DNA of 64,000 bases from Sclerotiophoma versabilis (GCA_012274445.1 JAAROD010000080.1:1860001-1924000), one strand, 5' to 3'; numbered from the stretch's first letter, positions 34,083 through 45,676 are shown. The notes: a model not told the origin generated them from the letters alone. Program-made: numbers and translations.

Positions 34083-35086
34083 CTATTTCTTCTGCTCGCC
34101 CTCCTTTGGCGGCTCAGGCTTAGGTGTAGGCAGCTTGAACTGTATGTAGTCAGTATTAGATGATTTGCCAAGTTGGCGGGTGCACTCACGCTCTCTGGTG
34201 TTGTGTTCTCACCAGGACCAACCTGCTCCCATGCTGCTGAACCACCACGGAAGTTCCTGAACGCCTGGGTCATCTCGAGCGGCTCCACAACGATTCTCTT
34301 CTTCTCCTCATCGTAGCGGATCTCGGTGTATCCGGTCATGGGGAAGTCCTTGCGCAGTGGGTGGCCGTCGAAGCCGTAGTCGGTCATGATACGCCTCAGG
34401 TCAGGGTGGCCGACGAAGAAGACACCAAACAGATCGTAGACCTCGCGCTCGTACCAGTTGGCGCCGTCGTACAGATCGCAGAGGGAGGGGACGGGGGTGG
34501 CCTCGTCGGCGTAGGTCTTGACCCTCAAGCGCGAGTTGTGGCGGATGGAGAGCATGTTGTAGACGACCTCGAAGCGCTGGTCCTTGGTGGGGTAGTCAAC
34601 AGCGGTGATGTCGGAGATCTGGGTGTACTCGGCGGCCGTGTGGTTCTTGAGGAAGGTGAAGACGGGGATGACGGCGGCGGGGGGGATGTAGATGGTGAGC
34701 TCGTCCTTCCAGACGGAGAACCTTGAAGGGTTAGAGACGGCGGGGCCGACGGTGTGGCTCGACATACTGCTGGATGTACTTGGGCAGACACGACATGAGG
34801 TAGTTGCCGTACTTGTGCAGCGACTCGCCCTTGGTCTTGTACTGGTCGACCGGGTTGACGATGGCGCGCTTGAGCGTCTCGGACGGGTTGCGCGGGGCGT
34901 ACTGCGTTCCATGTCAGCGGCGGCGCCTCAGAGCCCGCGGCAGTCGATGCATACCCGCATGTTGGGCGTCTCCGTGTTCTCGCCTGCGATCTCCTTCGCC
35001 CGCAGGGCCGTGGCGGAGAATGCGCGGGCGGCCGTCGAGCGCGCGGCGGCGGCCAATGGCCGGCTGACTGCAAGCCGCATGGCCAT
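34083..35086 (-). CDS. nuo-30.4: NADH:ubiquinone oxidoreductase 30.4 kDa subunit (NDUFS3/NuoC), complex I
   Basis: Exons 35086-34955, 34901-34768, 34721-34190 and 34139-34083 join in phase to 284 aa, the usual fungal length. The first ~35 residues are rich in Ala, Arg and Ser without acids (RPLAAAARSTAARAFSATAL), a mitochondrial import signal. The complex I 30-kDa signature is complete: WYEREVYDLFGVFFVGHPDL, RRIMTDYGFDGHPLRKDFP. The fourth exon supplies the short tail FKLPTPKPEPPKEGEQKK. The protein sits in the peripheral arm (Q module) of complex I on the matrix side and helps transfer electrons from NADH toward ubiquinone. Divergent from NOT4 with about 410 bp between the start codons. Confidence 0.95.
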
Positions 35087-35499
35087 TCTGTCTGGGTGCG
35101 GGCGGGTGAGGCTGCGCGGTGCAGCTGGGGGTGGCAGGCAATGGGGTGGTGGAGGCGTCGCCGGTGCTGACGTTCGCGAAGCTCGCCTGCAGCGCGCGAG
35201 GCAGTGCTGGCCCGTGCCTCGTCTAGCGGACAGTCTCTTGCAGTTGCACCTGCCTCCAGCGCGCTCCACCGTCCACGCCCGAACAATAGTGCATCTCTTT
35301 CCTTGCCCCGGCCGGCGTTTGTTTGCGTCTTTTGCATCTGCCACGCTGCACCCACGACCACCTCCACCTCCACCTCCACCTCCACCTCCACCTCCCCGCC
35401 CTGCCACGTCCACGCTCGCCACTCCCCGGCACGCTCCCCCCCGGTGGCCACTTCACAGCCCGCAGCACAGCTCCGTGCACCCGCGCCCTCACCCACACC
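35087..35499. promoter_or_regulatory. Divergent promoter region of nuo-30.4 and NOT4
   Basis: 413 bp of GC-rich DNA between two opposite start codons, with a pyrimidine-rich CCACCT array near the NOT4 side. It must contain both core promoters; no TATA box is evident. Confidence 0.6.
35358..35395. repeat. CCACCT hexanucleotide array
   Basis: Just over six perfect head-to-tail CCACCT units about 105-140 bp upstream of the NOT4 ATG, probably within its promoter or 5' leader. The other strand reads AGGTGG repeats. Confidence 0.85.
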
Positions 35500-38144
35500 A
35501 TGTCACGCCTCCAGTATGACCAGTTCGTCGACGACGACGAGGACGAGTGCTGCCCGCTCTGCGTCGAGGAGTTCGACCTGTCCGACAGAAACTTCCGCCC
35601 GTGTCCCTGCGGCTACCAGGTGCGCCGACGCCCTCGCCCCGGTGAAGGCCCCGAGAGTCGCCCGTGCTGATGCCCGCCAGATATGCCAGTTCTGCTACAA
35701 CAACATCAAGACGACGATGAACGGACTGTGTCCGGCCTGTCGCCGTCCCTACGACGACTCGACCATCGAGTTCAAGAACATCACTCCCGAAGAGTGCGTC
35801 CCCCGCGCCCGTCTTCCCAAACACCCCTAACTTCCCACAGAATGGCCAAGCACAAGCAGCAGATTGCGCAGAAGGCCAAGAAGAACGCCCAGATGCGGCA
35901 GAAGGAGGCGCAGAAGGCCGAGGCCGACTCTCTCAGCCGCAAGCACCTCGCCGGCCTGCGTGTCGTCCAGAAGAACCTCGTATACGTAACCGGCCTCACA
36001 CCCACCATACGGGAAGACCGCCTACTCGACACCCTTCGTGGTCCCGATTACTTTGGACAGTACGGCAAGATCATCAAGATCGTCGTCAGCAAGGCCCGGG
36101 AAAATGCCCAGCATCAGCAGTCTGTGGGTGTCTATGTCACTTTTGCCCGCAAGGAAGATGCCGAGGCTTGCATCACTGCCGTTGACGGCTCGCAGAACGG
36201 CGACAGGGTCCTGAGGTACGTCACCCACAGTTCACTTCCTTCTGACTCCAGCATGCTTACCGTCACAGGGCGCAATACGGCACGACGAAGTACTGCTCCG
36301 CCTACCTCCGCGGCGAGCAGTGTAACAACCGCAACTGCATGTTCCTGCACGAACCCGGCGAAGACAACGAAAGCTTCACACGGCAAGATCTGTCCATGAT
36401 GAACTCTATTCAGACCCAACAGCCCGCGCAGTCATCGACATCTCGTTCTGCGCCACCTGCCCATCCTGGACCTCCTGTCTCGGCCGCTGTCACCACCGCC
36501 GTTGCACCGATGAGTCGACAGCAGAGCAACGAAGGATCCAGTCCCACGCAAGATGCTCCAGGCTTACCAGCAACAGCAGGCTGGGCGAGCAAAGCAGCCC
36601 TTGAGCGTCGTGCTAGCCGCTCGACGATCGCATCGCACCCAAGTCCAATGGTACAGAATGCCACCCCTGCGCAATCCTCGAAAGCGCCGACTCCCGCACC
36701 GAAGAAGGAAGAGCCGCCGAAGCTGGAGGAGCCAGCACCGAAGCCCAAGACCAGGAAGGAGGAGAAGAAGGAGGAGAGGAAGAAGGAAAAAGCAAAGGAG
36801 AAGGCTGCGCAGAAATCGAAGAATGCGTCACCCGAGTCCAAACCTGTCAGGCCAAAAGCAACTGGTTTCGAAGGCCTCCTCAGGACCATCTGTAACTCCG
36901 ATTTCAAGTTTGTTTTCTCGAGTGCCGCGCTTTCCGAGGAAGACTTCAAGGCCATTGTCGAATTTCCCCAACTTTTGGATCCTAATGGAGGTGCCAAACG
37001 ACGCGCGATGAGGGAGAAAGAGCTGGAGCTTTTGAAGCAGCGTGAGGCTGAGGCTGAGGCTGAGGTTAAGGCTGCTGCGCAGCCACAGCCAGCTCCAGCT
37101 GCGGAGCCCGAGGAAAACGAGGCAACTGCAGGAGGCAGCCTTCAACTGGGCGGGGAGCCTGAGGGGAATCACGATGCTAGCGGTGGCCACCAAAACCAAC
37201 ATGTCATCGCCCTTCCAGGCCAGCAAGGATTTGGCGGTAATCTGTTTGGCAACACCTCCTTGGCAGAAGACTTCAGCAACCTCGGTTTGAACAACCGTGC
37301 CTTAACGCCTGCGCAACAGCAGCAACTTCTGTTGTCGAACTTCAAGTCTGGGCCTCAATCCGCTGCTCTCCTCTCCACCTTACAGGGCGCTCAGAATCAA
37401 CAAAACCTCGGCGCCAACGCTACTGGCCACGCCAGGCATACCTCCCGCTTCAGCTTCGCCAACGACAGCGCCTCTGCCTCGGCAAACGTTCAGCCTGTTG
37501 CAAGCCAGAAGATCATGAACCAGCAAAACTCAATGATGCCAAAGAACGCGACCCAGTTCAACCAGATGCCCCAGCAACAAGCTCTCGGCGGACACTTCTT
37601 CACCAACGTGCAAGGACCACCTCCAGGCTTGAAGCCTACTGGCACCCCACCTGTTGGCGGTACCAATATGTTTGCCCAGGGTCATGGCTTCGCTACTGGC
37701 GGTCTGCCCTACGGTGCGAATGCAGCCGGCCGAAACACCAATGAACTGTATCAGGATTTGCTCCGTAACAGGAACATGGATGGTGGTGCTAGGACGGCTG
37801 ATTCTGGTAAGCGTGAGTCAATGTTTCCTTCTTTCCTCAATCAACATCCTTCGACTTCTACTTCCCCTGCCCCTGGCCTGCTGAACTTCCCCTATGGACC
37901 CTCGCCTGGCGCTTACCAGGAGTCTGGTTCGCAGAAATCTAAGAAGAAGGGCAAGAAGCATCGCCACGCCAATACAACTTCCTCTGGAGGAGGTGGTATG
38001 GCTGATATGCAAGACCCAAGCATCTTACAGGCGAGGCTACATCAGGCGAATATGGCTGGGCAGGGACCGTATGGCCAAGGTCAGAACGGATTCTCTTCTC
38101 TTTATGCGAACAACAACAACTTCGGCGGTGCCGGACGATGGTAG
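35500..38144 (+). CDS. NOT4: CCR4-NOT complex subunit 4, RING E3 ubiquitin ligase (Not4)
   Basis: Exons 35500-35619, 35681-35793, 35841-36215 and 36269-38144 join in phase to 827 aa (introns 61, 47 and 53 nt). Residues 17-78 form the C4C4-type RING (CCPLC, RPCPCGYQICQFC, CPACRRPYDD) that recruits a UBC4-type E2. After a basic linker (MAKHKQQIAQKAKKNAQ) comes an RRM (about 120-200; NLVYVTGLTPTIRE, GVYVTFARKEDAEACI) and a C3H zinc finger (CSAYLRGEQCNNRNCMFLH). The rest is disordered, with an EEKKEERKKEKAKEK tract and Gln/Asn/Gly-rich stretches. Not4 monitors stalled ribosomes, ubiquitinates ribosomal proteins and joins the deadenylase scaffold. The frame ends ...NNNFGGAGRW; sequence resembling a further C-terminal extension begins 570 bp downstream (38716). 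Confidence 0.93.
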
Positions 38145-38715
38145 ACGTTTCCCTTCTTTCACATACTTAGTCGGCCGCTGGGTCAGATATACTGTCTTAG
38201 TACTTCTCTATGCGGCAACGACGCACGGCGTTATGGGTTTTGGTAACACTGCATCGGCATACCAAGTGCAAAGGCACTGAGTTGCCTGGCGTTAATGAAC
38301 GGCCAGCCATGGGCATAGGTCATTGGCTTTGGCACGATTTCATGGATTTTCAATACCTCGCATCTCGTTCATGTCTTTCTTTACTAGGGCGGAATATGCT
38401 GCTTTGTCAGACGCCTAGGTTAACTTCTCTCGTCATCTTCGTCATTGCCATCGTATGTACGTAAAGTCCCCTTCCTGCCGCTTACTAGTCGGCATGCTTA
38501 CTTTCTAATAGAGAGATGGCTTCCTTATCACCCTTCTGCTTCTGAAGTGACGAAGATGCTCGAGAGAACTGCCTTTACAACTTGATGTAACTCAGTGCTT
38601 TGCAGCGTTGCCCAATGTTCTAGTTCGCCGCTGCGCCACCGCCGTTGTTGTTGGCCGCCGTCACTTCCTGTCATTGTGGGCGTCGATCAGAATCAGTGCT
38701 AACCATCGTGCACAG
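38145..38715. other. Gap between the NOT4 stop and the next open frame
   Basis: Either 3' UTR plus promoter or a long intron region. It ends with a CTAAC branch sequence and a CACAG acceptor at 38715. Short ATG-started frames here stop within 20 codons, and I could not identify a first coding exon. Confidence 0.5.
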
Positions 38716-41306
38716 TAGGTACATTTGCTGATGAGGAGCAAGCCATTCTCGAAGTCGATGCGCTCGTCAACGATGACGAACAAGAGCTTGTACGTCCTCC
38801 GCTAGGCACACCACTGAGTGGACAATTTTTCGAACAGCCTCGACGGTCAACGCCGTCTATCCCACCAGGCTTTACCGCTCCAGCAATTCCTAGGGTTGTT
38901 GCTGGAGAGGCTGTTTCTCTTTCAGGTTCTCGGCCCGGCTCGCGTCCGATGTCGCGGACTACATCCACTACTATCGTACCCGCTGTCCCTGTCGTACCTA
39001 TCACCCCGGCCAAGCCAGAAACACCTGCGAAGACAAAAAAGGGCAAGCAACCCACAAATATCGCTGAAACGGTTGATGCCACGCCAGTGGCAAGCACGAA
39101 TGCCGTACCTGCGACACCAACCAAGTCGCCTTCGAAAGCTGCCACTGCGAAAGCACAAGTGGCGACTGAGGCTTCAAGCAAAGCCGGGGCGGACGCAGTG
39201 CCGAAAAAGACAGAACCAAAAGAGAAGAAGTCCGTACTTGAAACACCTGCAAAGTTTACAGCGAAGAGCAAACCAGCGAACAAGAAGGTCGATAAGACTG
39301 AAAAGTCGACAGAGGATAGCAACCACGCCAAAGATAGTGCAGAGGTTTCGACTGTCACCGGAACGCCCAACGCAAACGCCAAACGACAACATCCTGGCAA
39401 GCTTGACATTCCAACTACTAAGGCAGTGGAAAAAGAGCTGGAATTCACTGCGACACCAGGCAAGACGGAGTCACAGACGAAGAATGTGTGCACCATTCCT
39501 CCTACTACGACTCCTTCAGTGCCTGCAAGCCCAGCTGTAGCAGCTGCACCATCGCCCATAAAGCACACGGTTGCGCCTCGAACACTACGATTAGTATCAA
39601 CTCCTAGAGTTGAGACACCGCCCGCCGTGGCTGCGTCAACTCCTCTGCCTCAAATCCCTACGATGGACAAGCTGAGGTCCAGACAAGCGAGTATTGCTTC
39701 GTTGAATCAGCCCGGCACCCCCGCCAGCGAGCTGATTTCCGACACAGCCTCAATGACATCAGACATGATCTCAAGGGCAAGCTCTCCACCTCCTAACAGC
39801 ATTGTTGGCTCTGCACCAGTCAGGAAGGTCACCAAAGCACAAGCAAAGAAAAACAGGCAAGAGCGCAAGCGCCAACAGGAAGAGAAGGGAAAAGTAGAGG
39901 CGGGTTCCGACATCGAGGTTGTCCAAGCACCTATCATTGGCCGCAAGAAGAAGGCCAAGAAGCCATCCACAACTCCCAAGCCACTTGCTGCTATGGCTTC
40001 TGCTATGAAAGAAGCAGCAGCAAAGAGTCAGCCTGCTTCGCCGAAGAGCGCGACCGTAGAGGATGACCCACTCGAGACACCAACTGTATCTTCGGTCAAG
40101 GTACAGTCTGCACACAACTCTGTAAGCGCAACTCCAGAGCCAGAGATCCAGCCTGAAGAGCCAAGAGACCGGCGCGAGCCAACTGCACAGTCGGTACTCA
40201 GCGAGCTTCAAAAGACTGGCGACCTCCTCGTTTCAGCCCTCGAGTTCTTCAAGCCCCTCTCATCCACCCTAACGCACACCTCGCGCACCATCCAGTCCGG
40301 GCACCCAACCTCTCCACCGGACCTGAAAATCCACTTCTCAGAAGCGGACCTTGATGCTCTCGCAAAGAAGAAGCCCGTCCGCCTAAACGGCCAAGATGGA
40401 AAACCTGACTCGCGCACGCTCATTACGCCAAACGGCAAATTCCTCTGGGGCCTGTCCGCCGAGCTTGAGGAGAAAGCCCTCTCTCTCGAGTCTGAAATTG
40501 AGAAATTGACCGGATACCTGCGTTTCCACCCCTCCTCGCGCACCTCGCCACATCACAACGCTCCGTACTCATCGACGGATGTACTCCCCGCAATCGCCAC
40601 CGCGCTGAAGGAAGCGGGCAAGAAACTCCCCAACTCGCCTACCAACAATCTCAAGTTCGATTCTGCAACTTACTCACAGCAACTACCCCCTGTGCACGCC
40701 ACTGATTTCAACACCGCTCCTGTCCCTGTCCAACAACAAACTCCCGCTGACGCTGGATCGTATCTAAACCAATTCGTCCTCCCCGCCACCGACAACCCGC
40801 CGCCCAATCATCCCAGACCAGAAATGGCCGCTGTCGGCGGCGCCCCCGGCTCTGGCACAAACCACATCAGCATCCAGCCGGGCGCGAGCCGACAAGCAGA
40901 GCGCTTTGAAAAAGCAGCACGCGCAGTGGTCGAAGGCGGCGCCGTCGGCAGCACAGAGATTGACGGTCTGGCATCCATGGTCGGCGACAAGTCCGGCGGC
41001 GTGTGGGTGCGTGGACTCGAAGGACTTGTCGGCGCAAGCCTAGGTATGGGCGGCACACGCGAGCACGAGGAGATTCGGAAGGTGCTGGAGGGGCTGGAGA
41101 AGGCTGGATATGCAATGCCTGCGCCGCGGGAGGCGGGTGTGGGTGCGAGTGCAGGCGGGAGGCAGATTGAGAGGAGTTGTGTGCTTGGGTTGGAGGAGGC
41201 GGAGGCAGCTATGGTTAGTGCGAGGAGGGAGCAGGAGGTGCTTGAGCGCAAGTTGGGCGCGCTGGTAAAGAGGAATAGGAAGTTGGCTACTGGGAACGTG
41301 AGGTGA
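38716..41306 (+). CDS. Low-complexity protein resembling the C-terminal extension of fungal Not4; 5' end unresolved
   Basis: The frame is open from acceptor CACAG at 38715 to the stop at 41306, at least 862 codons. The first stretch (TFADEEQAILEVDALVNDDE, TPSIPPGFTAPAIPRV) is clearly coding but has no ATG before 38949 (MSRTTST), so an upstream exon exists. The middle is disordered and rich in T/P/K/A (ETPAKTKKGKQ, TPTKSPSK), with KVTKAQAKKNRQERKRQ and VQAPIIGRKKKAKK. Ordered parts follow: QSVLSELQKTGDLLVSALEFFKPL, KFLWGLSAELEEKALSLESEIEKL, and a C-terminal coiled-coil (LEEAEAAMVSARREQEVLE). From memory, the QAPIIGRK and TKAQAKK blocks occur in long C-terminal parts of Aspergillus-type Not4 proteins. 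A separate gene or an alternative NOT4 end are both possible. Confidence 0.7.
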
Positions 41307-41571
41307 GAATGCGAGAGGCAGATAGAGATGGATAGAGAAGTGAACGAAACCACCATTTGCATGCTTGCCTCTACCGTCGTTGGAGGCCTTGCACCCCTGC
41401 CTGTCTCACATACAAGAACATAAAGAAGGACCAAGGCTGACGAGACCTTCAGCCGAGCCTTACGCATAACGTATTCCAATTACGAACATCAATGTAAAGT
41501 GAACAATACCACTTGTCCGACTCAGCTCCAAACCAGTGCGCCGCTCTCTAAACTTGTCGCCACCTCGATCC

Positions 41572-44500
41572 TTACTTCTCTACCTTCTTATCCTCCTTCA
41601 TCACTATCCTCACCTCCTCATAATCAACATCCTTGAACCTCCCTCTATAATCCCTCCATCTCATCTGAAACGCCACCCCAACAACCGGCAGTACACTCAC
41701 CAACTCGCCCAGCCCCGCCCACTGCGGCGGAATCTTGACTTCCTGCCCACCCCTCTTGATCCTCGCAAACGCCCCTGCAGCCAGCAAGATGGCGCCAAGA
41801 TTGTACACGGCGCTCCAAACGAAATTAGCCACGATACGTGTATACACTCCTCTCGAAATGTCGAGCAAGATAAAGATATCAGCGAGCCGCTCAGTCATAA
41901 GAACCACATCTGCGGCTTGTTTTGCGACATCGGAGGTGGAGTGAGGGGAGTGTATGTGTGCGCCGACATCTGCTTGCTTCAGGGCGACGGAGTCGTTTGT
42001 GCCGTCACCGACGAAGAGAACGACCCTGTTCCTCTTCTTCCACTGGGTTTCCTGCAAGTCCTGGATGTACTTCTGCTTGCCCTCAGGTCTGCATCTAGAC
42101 TTCGTGTGCCGCTTGGAAATGTTCAGCTCATGCGCGAGGGCATCTACAGAGCCTTGGGAATCACCGCTGAGCATGTGTACTGTGATGTGCCGCTTTTGCA
42201 GTGCTTCAATAACTCTGCCAGCATTGCTTTTTGGAGTGTCACGCAGTTTGAAGACGGCGGAGACCTGGCCTGCAATCGTGACGCAAAGGTGGCTGCAGTT
42301 TGTCTCTTCAACATGGAGGGAGAGCCAATTCGGATTTCCAGCCCGAACTTGGTAATTTTCAGCGCGCGTGAAGCCTATGACACCTTCGCCGGGTATGCTA
42401 GATATGTCGTGCATTTCTGCAGGCACGTGGTCCGGTTCCGCACTCATGCGGGACTCTTTAGCCAGATAGTTGTGGACGCTTAAGGAGATGGGGTGCTTGT
42501 TGTCTCTCAGCAGGCCGAGTAAGATACATTTGATCTGGTCTGGCTCTATGGTGCCGAAGTACTGCTCGCCAGTGACTGAGAAATAACCAGTGGTGAGCGT
42601 ACCAGTCTTGTCAAATATCACATCTGTAACGTTGCGGGCAACTTCGAGTTTCTGCGGGTCTCGGAAGACAATCCCATACCGCGCGGCTACACCACCAGCG
42701 ATGAGGACAACCATAGGCACTGCAAGACCGATCGCACATGGGCAGGAGACGATGAGAGTGGCGATAGCGTAGGTGATGGCTCTGACAACAGCGTCCGACC
42801 AATCGCTTTTATTTTGGAATCGATCGACGAGAAGCCAGGTCAGAAAAACGAGCGATCCGATAACTGTGATGGCAGGTACGAACCATCCAGCTATACGGTC
42901 AGCGAGAGCTTGTATCTTTGGTCGTGTCAACTCTGTACCCTCGACCATTGTTGCGATCTTGTGGACCATATTCTCGTGCGGTAGACTCTTTAAATTTACA
43001 ATTAGGGTCCCACTACCGTTCATGGTGCCGGCATAGACGGGTGAGTGTACGCCTTTTGCGACTGGAATTGGTTCTCCAGTGAGCATAGATTCGTCGACCT
43101 CTGACCCTCCAGAGTAGACAATCCCATCTGTGACGATTCGTGTGTGCGGAAGAACCTTAAAGCTATCGCCGTACTGCAATAAACGAGAATCAATCTCTTT
43201 CGTCGGCGGATCTGCCTTCCGTTCATGGCCCCACTCGACAAGAAGCGCTTTATCAATTTGCAGAGAGCGGAAGGAAACGGCCTTTGCAGCTCGATAACGG
43301 GCAAACTCGTTGATCACCCGGCCTAGGAGGATCAGTGTGACCAGCAAAGTTGATGTCTCAAAGAATGACTCTGTCCTCAAACGTTTTCCAAGAACCTGAT
43401 ACGCGTAGCAGACGGCGCTGAAAACGTATGCAGTTGTGGTGCTGAGTGAGATTAGAAAGTCCATATCAAAGACTCGAGAGTACCATAGCGATCTGAGAGC
43501 GCCGGGAAGGAACTCGATCCAAGCAATAATTTGGATGATTGAAGCCAGTGTTATCGATATGTGAGCGTACGCAGACCTGTTGTGATCAACAGGTGCCCAT
43601 GCCAGCACAAGCACCGGGATTGTAAGGACCAAAGCAGGAAGAAACCAGCATAGCGCTCGTCTCGTCTGGTTCGCCCCGAGTTTGAGGCTTGAGTGGGTCG
43701 GTGGTGGCGCCAGTGTCATCTCGCTGTTCCTGAGACAATAGAACTCATATATCTTGCGAGCACCTACGACTTTGGCATCGTAATGAATACGGACTAGCTG
43801 AGGTTGTCGGGTAGCCGTGACACATTTATCGATAACGCATTTGGGCGTCAATCTCTCTGAATGCCCACCAGCCTCATCGTTGAGTGATAGATTCGATTTG
43901 GTCCAGTACCAGGAAGGGTTCCAAAACTGTTTATGTGGTTCTGGAAGCTCGATTGCTGTAATACCTTTCGGTCGATCTTCACGATGAAAATCATGCGTAT
44001 TGGTGTGCAAAAGCTCGAGAACTTGGTCTTTGGGTTTGCTGTTTTGTTCGAAAGAATATCCGGTTGCGGCAGTCAGCCTCTTGAGAACATCGTGGATGGA
44101 GGTCTGATTGATGTCCAAGTCGAATTCAAGCCGGGCCATCACGACATTTACCTGGTGATCGCGGATGGCCGAGATGCGCTTTACAGCCCACGTTATGCCA
44201 GTCTCGCAGCAACCACACTTCAGCCCGTCGATGTTGAGCACGAATCGCTGGTAGTTTGGGGGACCTTTTTCGATATCCGCACTATCAACTACATCGCTGA
44301 TTTCATTCTTTGTCCCTATTGTTTTCAGCAGAAGCTCGTCATCTTGATGAGGGTACCTTGAGCAGTAACTACCATGGGGGCGCGAATGAGACTGGGAGTG
44401 TCCATGAGAAGTTGGATGTGAGTGCGAGTGGTGTGGTAAGGCCGTCCGTGGAAACACACACGTTGATTGGGACACTGCGACACCGTTTCCGCCATGATCG

Positions 44501-44718
44501 GTTGCGTTTATGAGAGCAGATCCGCCTGGGTTTGGAGGCTGATGTTCAGCAAAAGCAGGCAGGTTGCGTATGGCAGCATATGGGTCGACTTGGTTCTTGA
44601 TGCGGCCCAAGCGCCTCCGAGGTGGTGAAGGCTTCCATCCGGGACTCTCTGGATGCGTGTCCGGTGAAGTTGTCAATGTAGGAGACGACGCGTGATTGAC
44701 GGCGTTGGAGTCTACCAT
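41572..44718 (-). CDS. Copper-transporting P1B-type ATPase
   Basis: An intron-less frame; the first true ATG is at 44718 (MVDSNAVNHASS), giving 1048 aa. After a disordered start lies a His-rich segment of about 20 residues (HHSHSHPTSHGHSQSHSRPHG region), then one heavy-metal-associated domain with C168-x-x-C171 (DGLKCGCCETGI). The membrane part holds the ion-binding C659-P-C661 (SCPCAIGLAVPM). The actuator loop has TGEPIPV, the phosphorylation site is D703 (DKTGTLTTG), the nucleotide domain has HP in NKHPISL, and the hinge is VGDGTNDSVALKQADVG. CPC marks the Cu(+)/Ag(+) subclass. Such pumps load cuproenzymes in the Golgi or export copper for detoxification; which applies is open. The short N-terminus with a single HMA differs from CCC2-like pumps with two or more. 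Confidence 0.92.
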   Translation of the reverse strand: MVDSNAVNHASSPTLTTSPDTHPESPGWKPSPPRRRLGRIKNQVDPYAAIRNLPAFAEHQPPNPGGSALINATDHGGNGVAVSQSTCVFPRTALPHHSHSHPTSHGHSQSHSRPHGSYCSRYPHQDDELLLKTIGTKNEISDVVDSADIEKGPPNYQRFVLNIDGLKCGCCETGITWAVKRISAIRDHQVNVVMARLEFDLDINQTSIHDVLKRLTAATGYSFEQNSKPKDQVLELLHTNTHDFHREDRPKGITAIELPEPHKQFWNPSWYWTKSNLSLNDEAGGHSERLTPKCVIDKCVTATRQPQLVRIHYDAKVVGARKIYEFYCLRNSEMTLAPPPTHSSLKLGANQTRRALCWFLPALVLTIPVLVLAWAPVDHNRSAYAHISITLASIIQIIAWIEFLPGALRSLWYSRVFDMDFLISLSTTTAYVFSAVCYAYQVLGKRLRTESFFETSTLLVTLILLGRVINEFARYRAAKAVSFRSLQIDKALLVEWGHERKADPPTKEIDSRLLQYGDSFKVLPHTRIVTDGIVYSGGSEVDESMLTGEPIPVAKGVHSPVYAGTMNGSGTLIVNLKSLPHENMVHKIATMVEGTELTRPKIQALADRIAGWFVPAITVIGSLVFLTWLLVDRFQNKSDWSDAVVRAITYAIATLIVSCPCAIGLAVPMVVLIAGGVAARYGIVFRDPQKLEVARNVTDVIFDKTGTLTTGYFSVTGEQYFGTIEPDQIKCILLGLLRDNKHPISLSVHNYLAKESRMSAEPDHVPAEMHDISSIPGEGVIGFTRAENYQVRAGNPNWLSLHVEETNCSHLCVTIAGQVSAVFKLRDTPKSNAGRVIEALQKRHITVHMLSGDSQGSVDALAHELNISKRHTKSRCRPEGKQKYIQDLQETQWKKRNRVVLFVGDGTNDSVALKQADVGAHIHSPHSTSDVAKQAADVVLMTERLADIFILLDISRGVYTRIVANFVWSAVYNLGAILLAAGAFARIKRGGQEVKIPPQWAGLGELVSVLPVVGVAFQMRWRDYRGRFKDVDYEEVRIVMKEDKKVEK

Positions 44719-45676
44719 TGTGAGTCTAGACTTCTGCTGGACCCAACGGAGGAAACCCTGTTGTATCAATAATGTGTGGATTTTGGCGATACCGGTCGAC
44801 AGCCTGAGATGATGGAATCTGAGATGGTGAACCCTGTGACCTCCTCAAAGTCTGTGCTCGCGTGTTTTTGGCTCCTCCTTCTCTCGTTCAGATGGGCAGT
44901 CGCCATACATATCCTGCGGCAGTTGCAGTGCTGTCAAGCCTGCTGGTAGCCGTGCCTGCTAATCCTTAGGATATGCAACCACCCATGATGAAGGGTGCCA
45001 CATGGTGTAACATGATGAGCCAGCAGAGCCCAGAGAGCGTTGCTCGAAGAATGTTTCTGTCTTATCAGTGGGGTTGTGTACGCTCGATGGAAGACAAGGC
45101 CACCAGTGACAGCTGCAGCTTCCCTTCCGCAGGAGACAGGTGTAACAGAGCGTAGTCGATGTGCAAGACCCGGTCTCGGCGATGCTTACTGGTAGGTAGC
45201 AACACCATGTTCTACAAGCGTTCTATGCAGATAGGGCAAGGATACTAGGCGTTAGTGCAGGGCTCGAGTTTGTACTGTGGTGCATCTAATCTAATCTAGA
45301 GACTCCCTGTCGCAGGACGGCAAGACACAGCGAAGCACGCTAGACAATTGCATCGTTATGTCACTGTGGAGCGCAAGAAGGTGATATGCGTTGTGACTAG
45401 GGTTGGATGGGTGCTGGAGTTGGCAGACTCCGAGCCCCACACGTGAGTTCGCGATTTGGTTGCGTCATCGCTTGACGGTTCAGTCAGCGAGGCAGCCGGC
45501 GCAACCTCGACTCAGAGCATGGCAAGATTAATGTGAATTCTCAACCTGCCCTTCCTGTAGGAGCTGATCTTGATACGCGCCATGTGCGCTTACCATACCA
45601 CTGCTTTTACTCGCCGCGCTAGTCCACCCTCCCCGCATCTTGCGCCTGCCTCCTCGAGGGAGGGCCGCTAGGAACC
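44719..45676. other. Divergent intergenic region of the Cu-ATPase and RAD4 genes
   Basis: 958 bp with both promoters. I see no gene or RNA. Short repeats such as ATCTAATCTAATCTAG at about 45285 are present. Confidence 0.5.

Noticed and set aside
34692..35519. 275-codon plus-strand frame antisense to nuo-30.4
   Set aside because: Begins with GTG-type start, translates to Arg/Ala-rich GC-biased text, and overlaps a secure complex I gene on the other strand.
38699..39568. 289-codon minus-strand frame with hydrophobic text
   Set aside because: Mirror of a Thr/Pro/Ala-rich coding region, which always yields long Gly/Val/Ala-type antisense frames.
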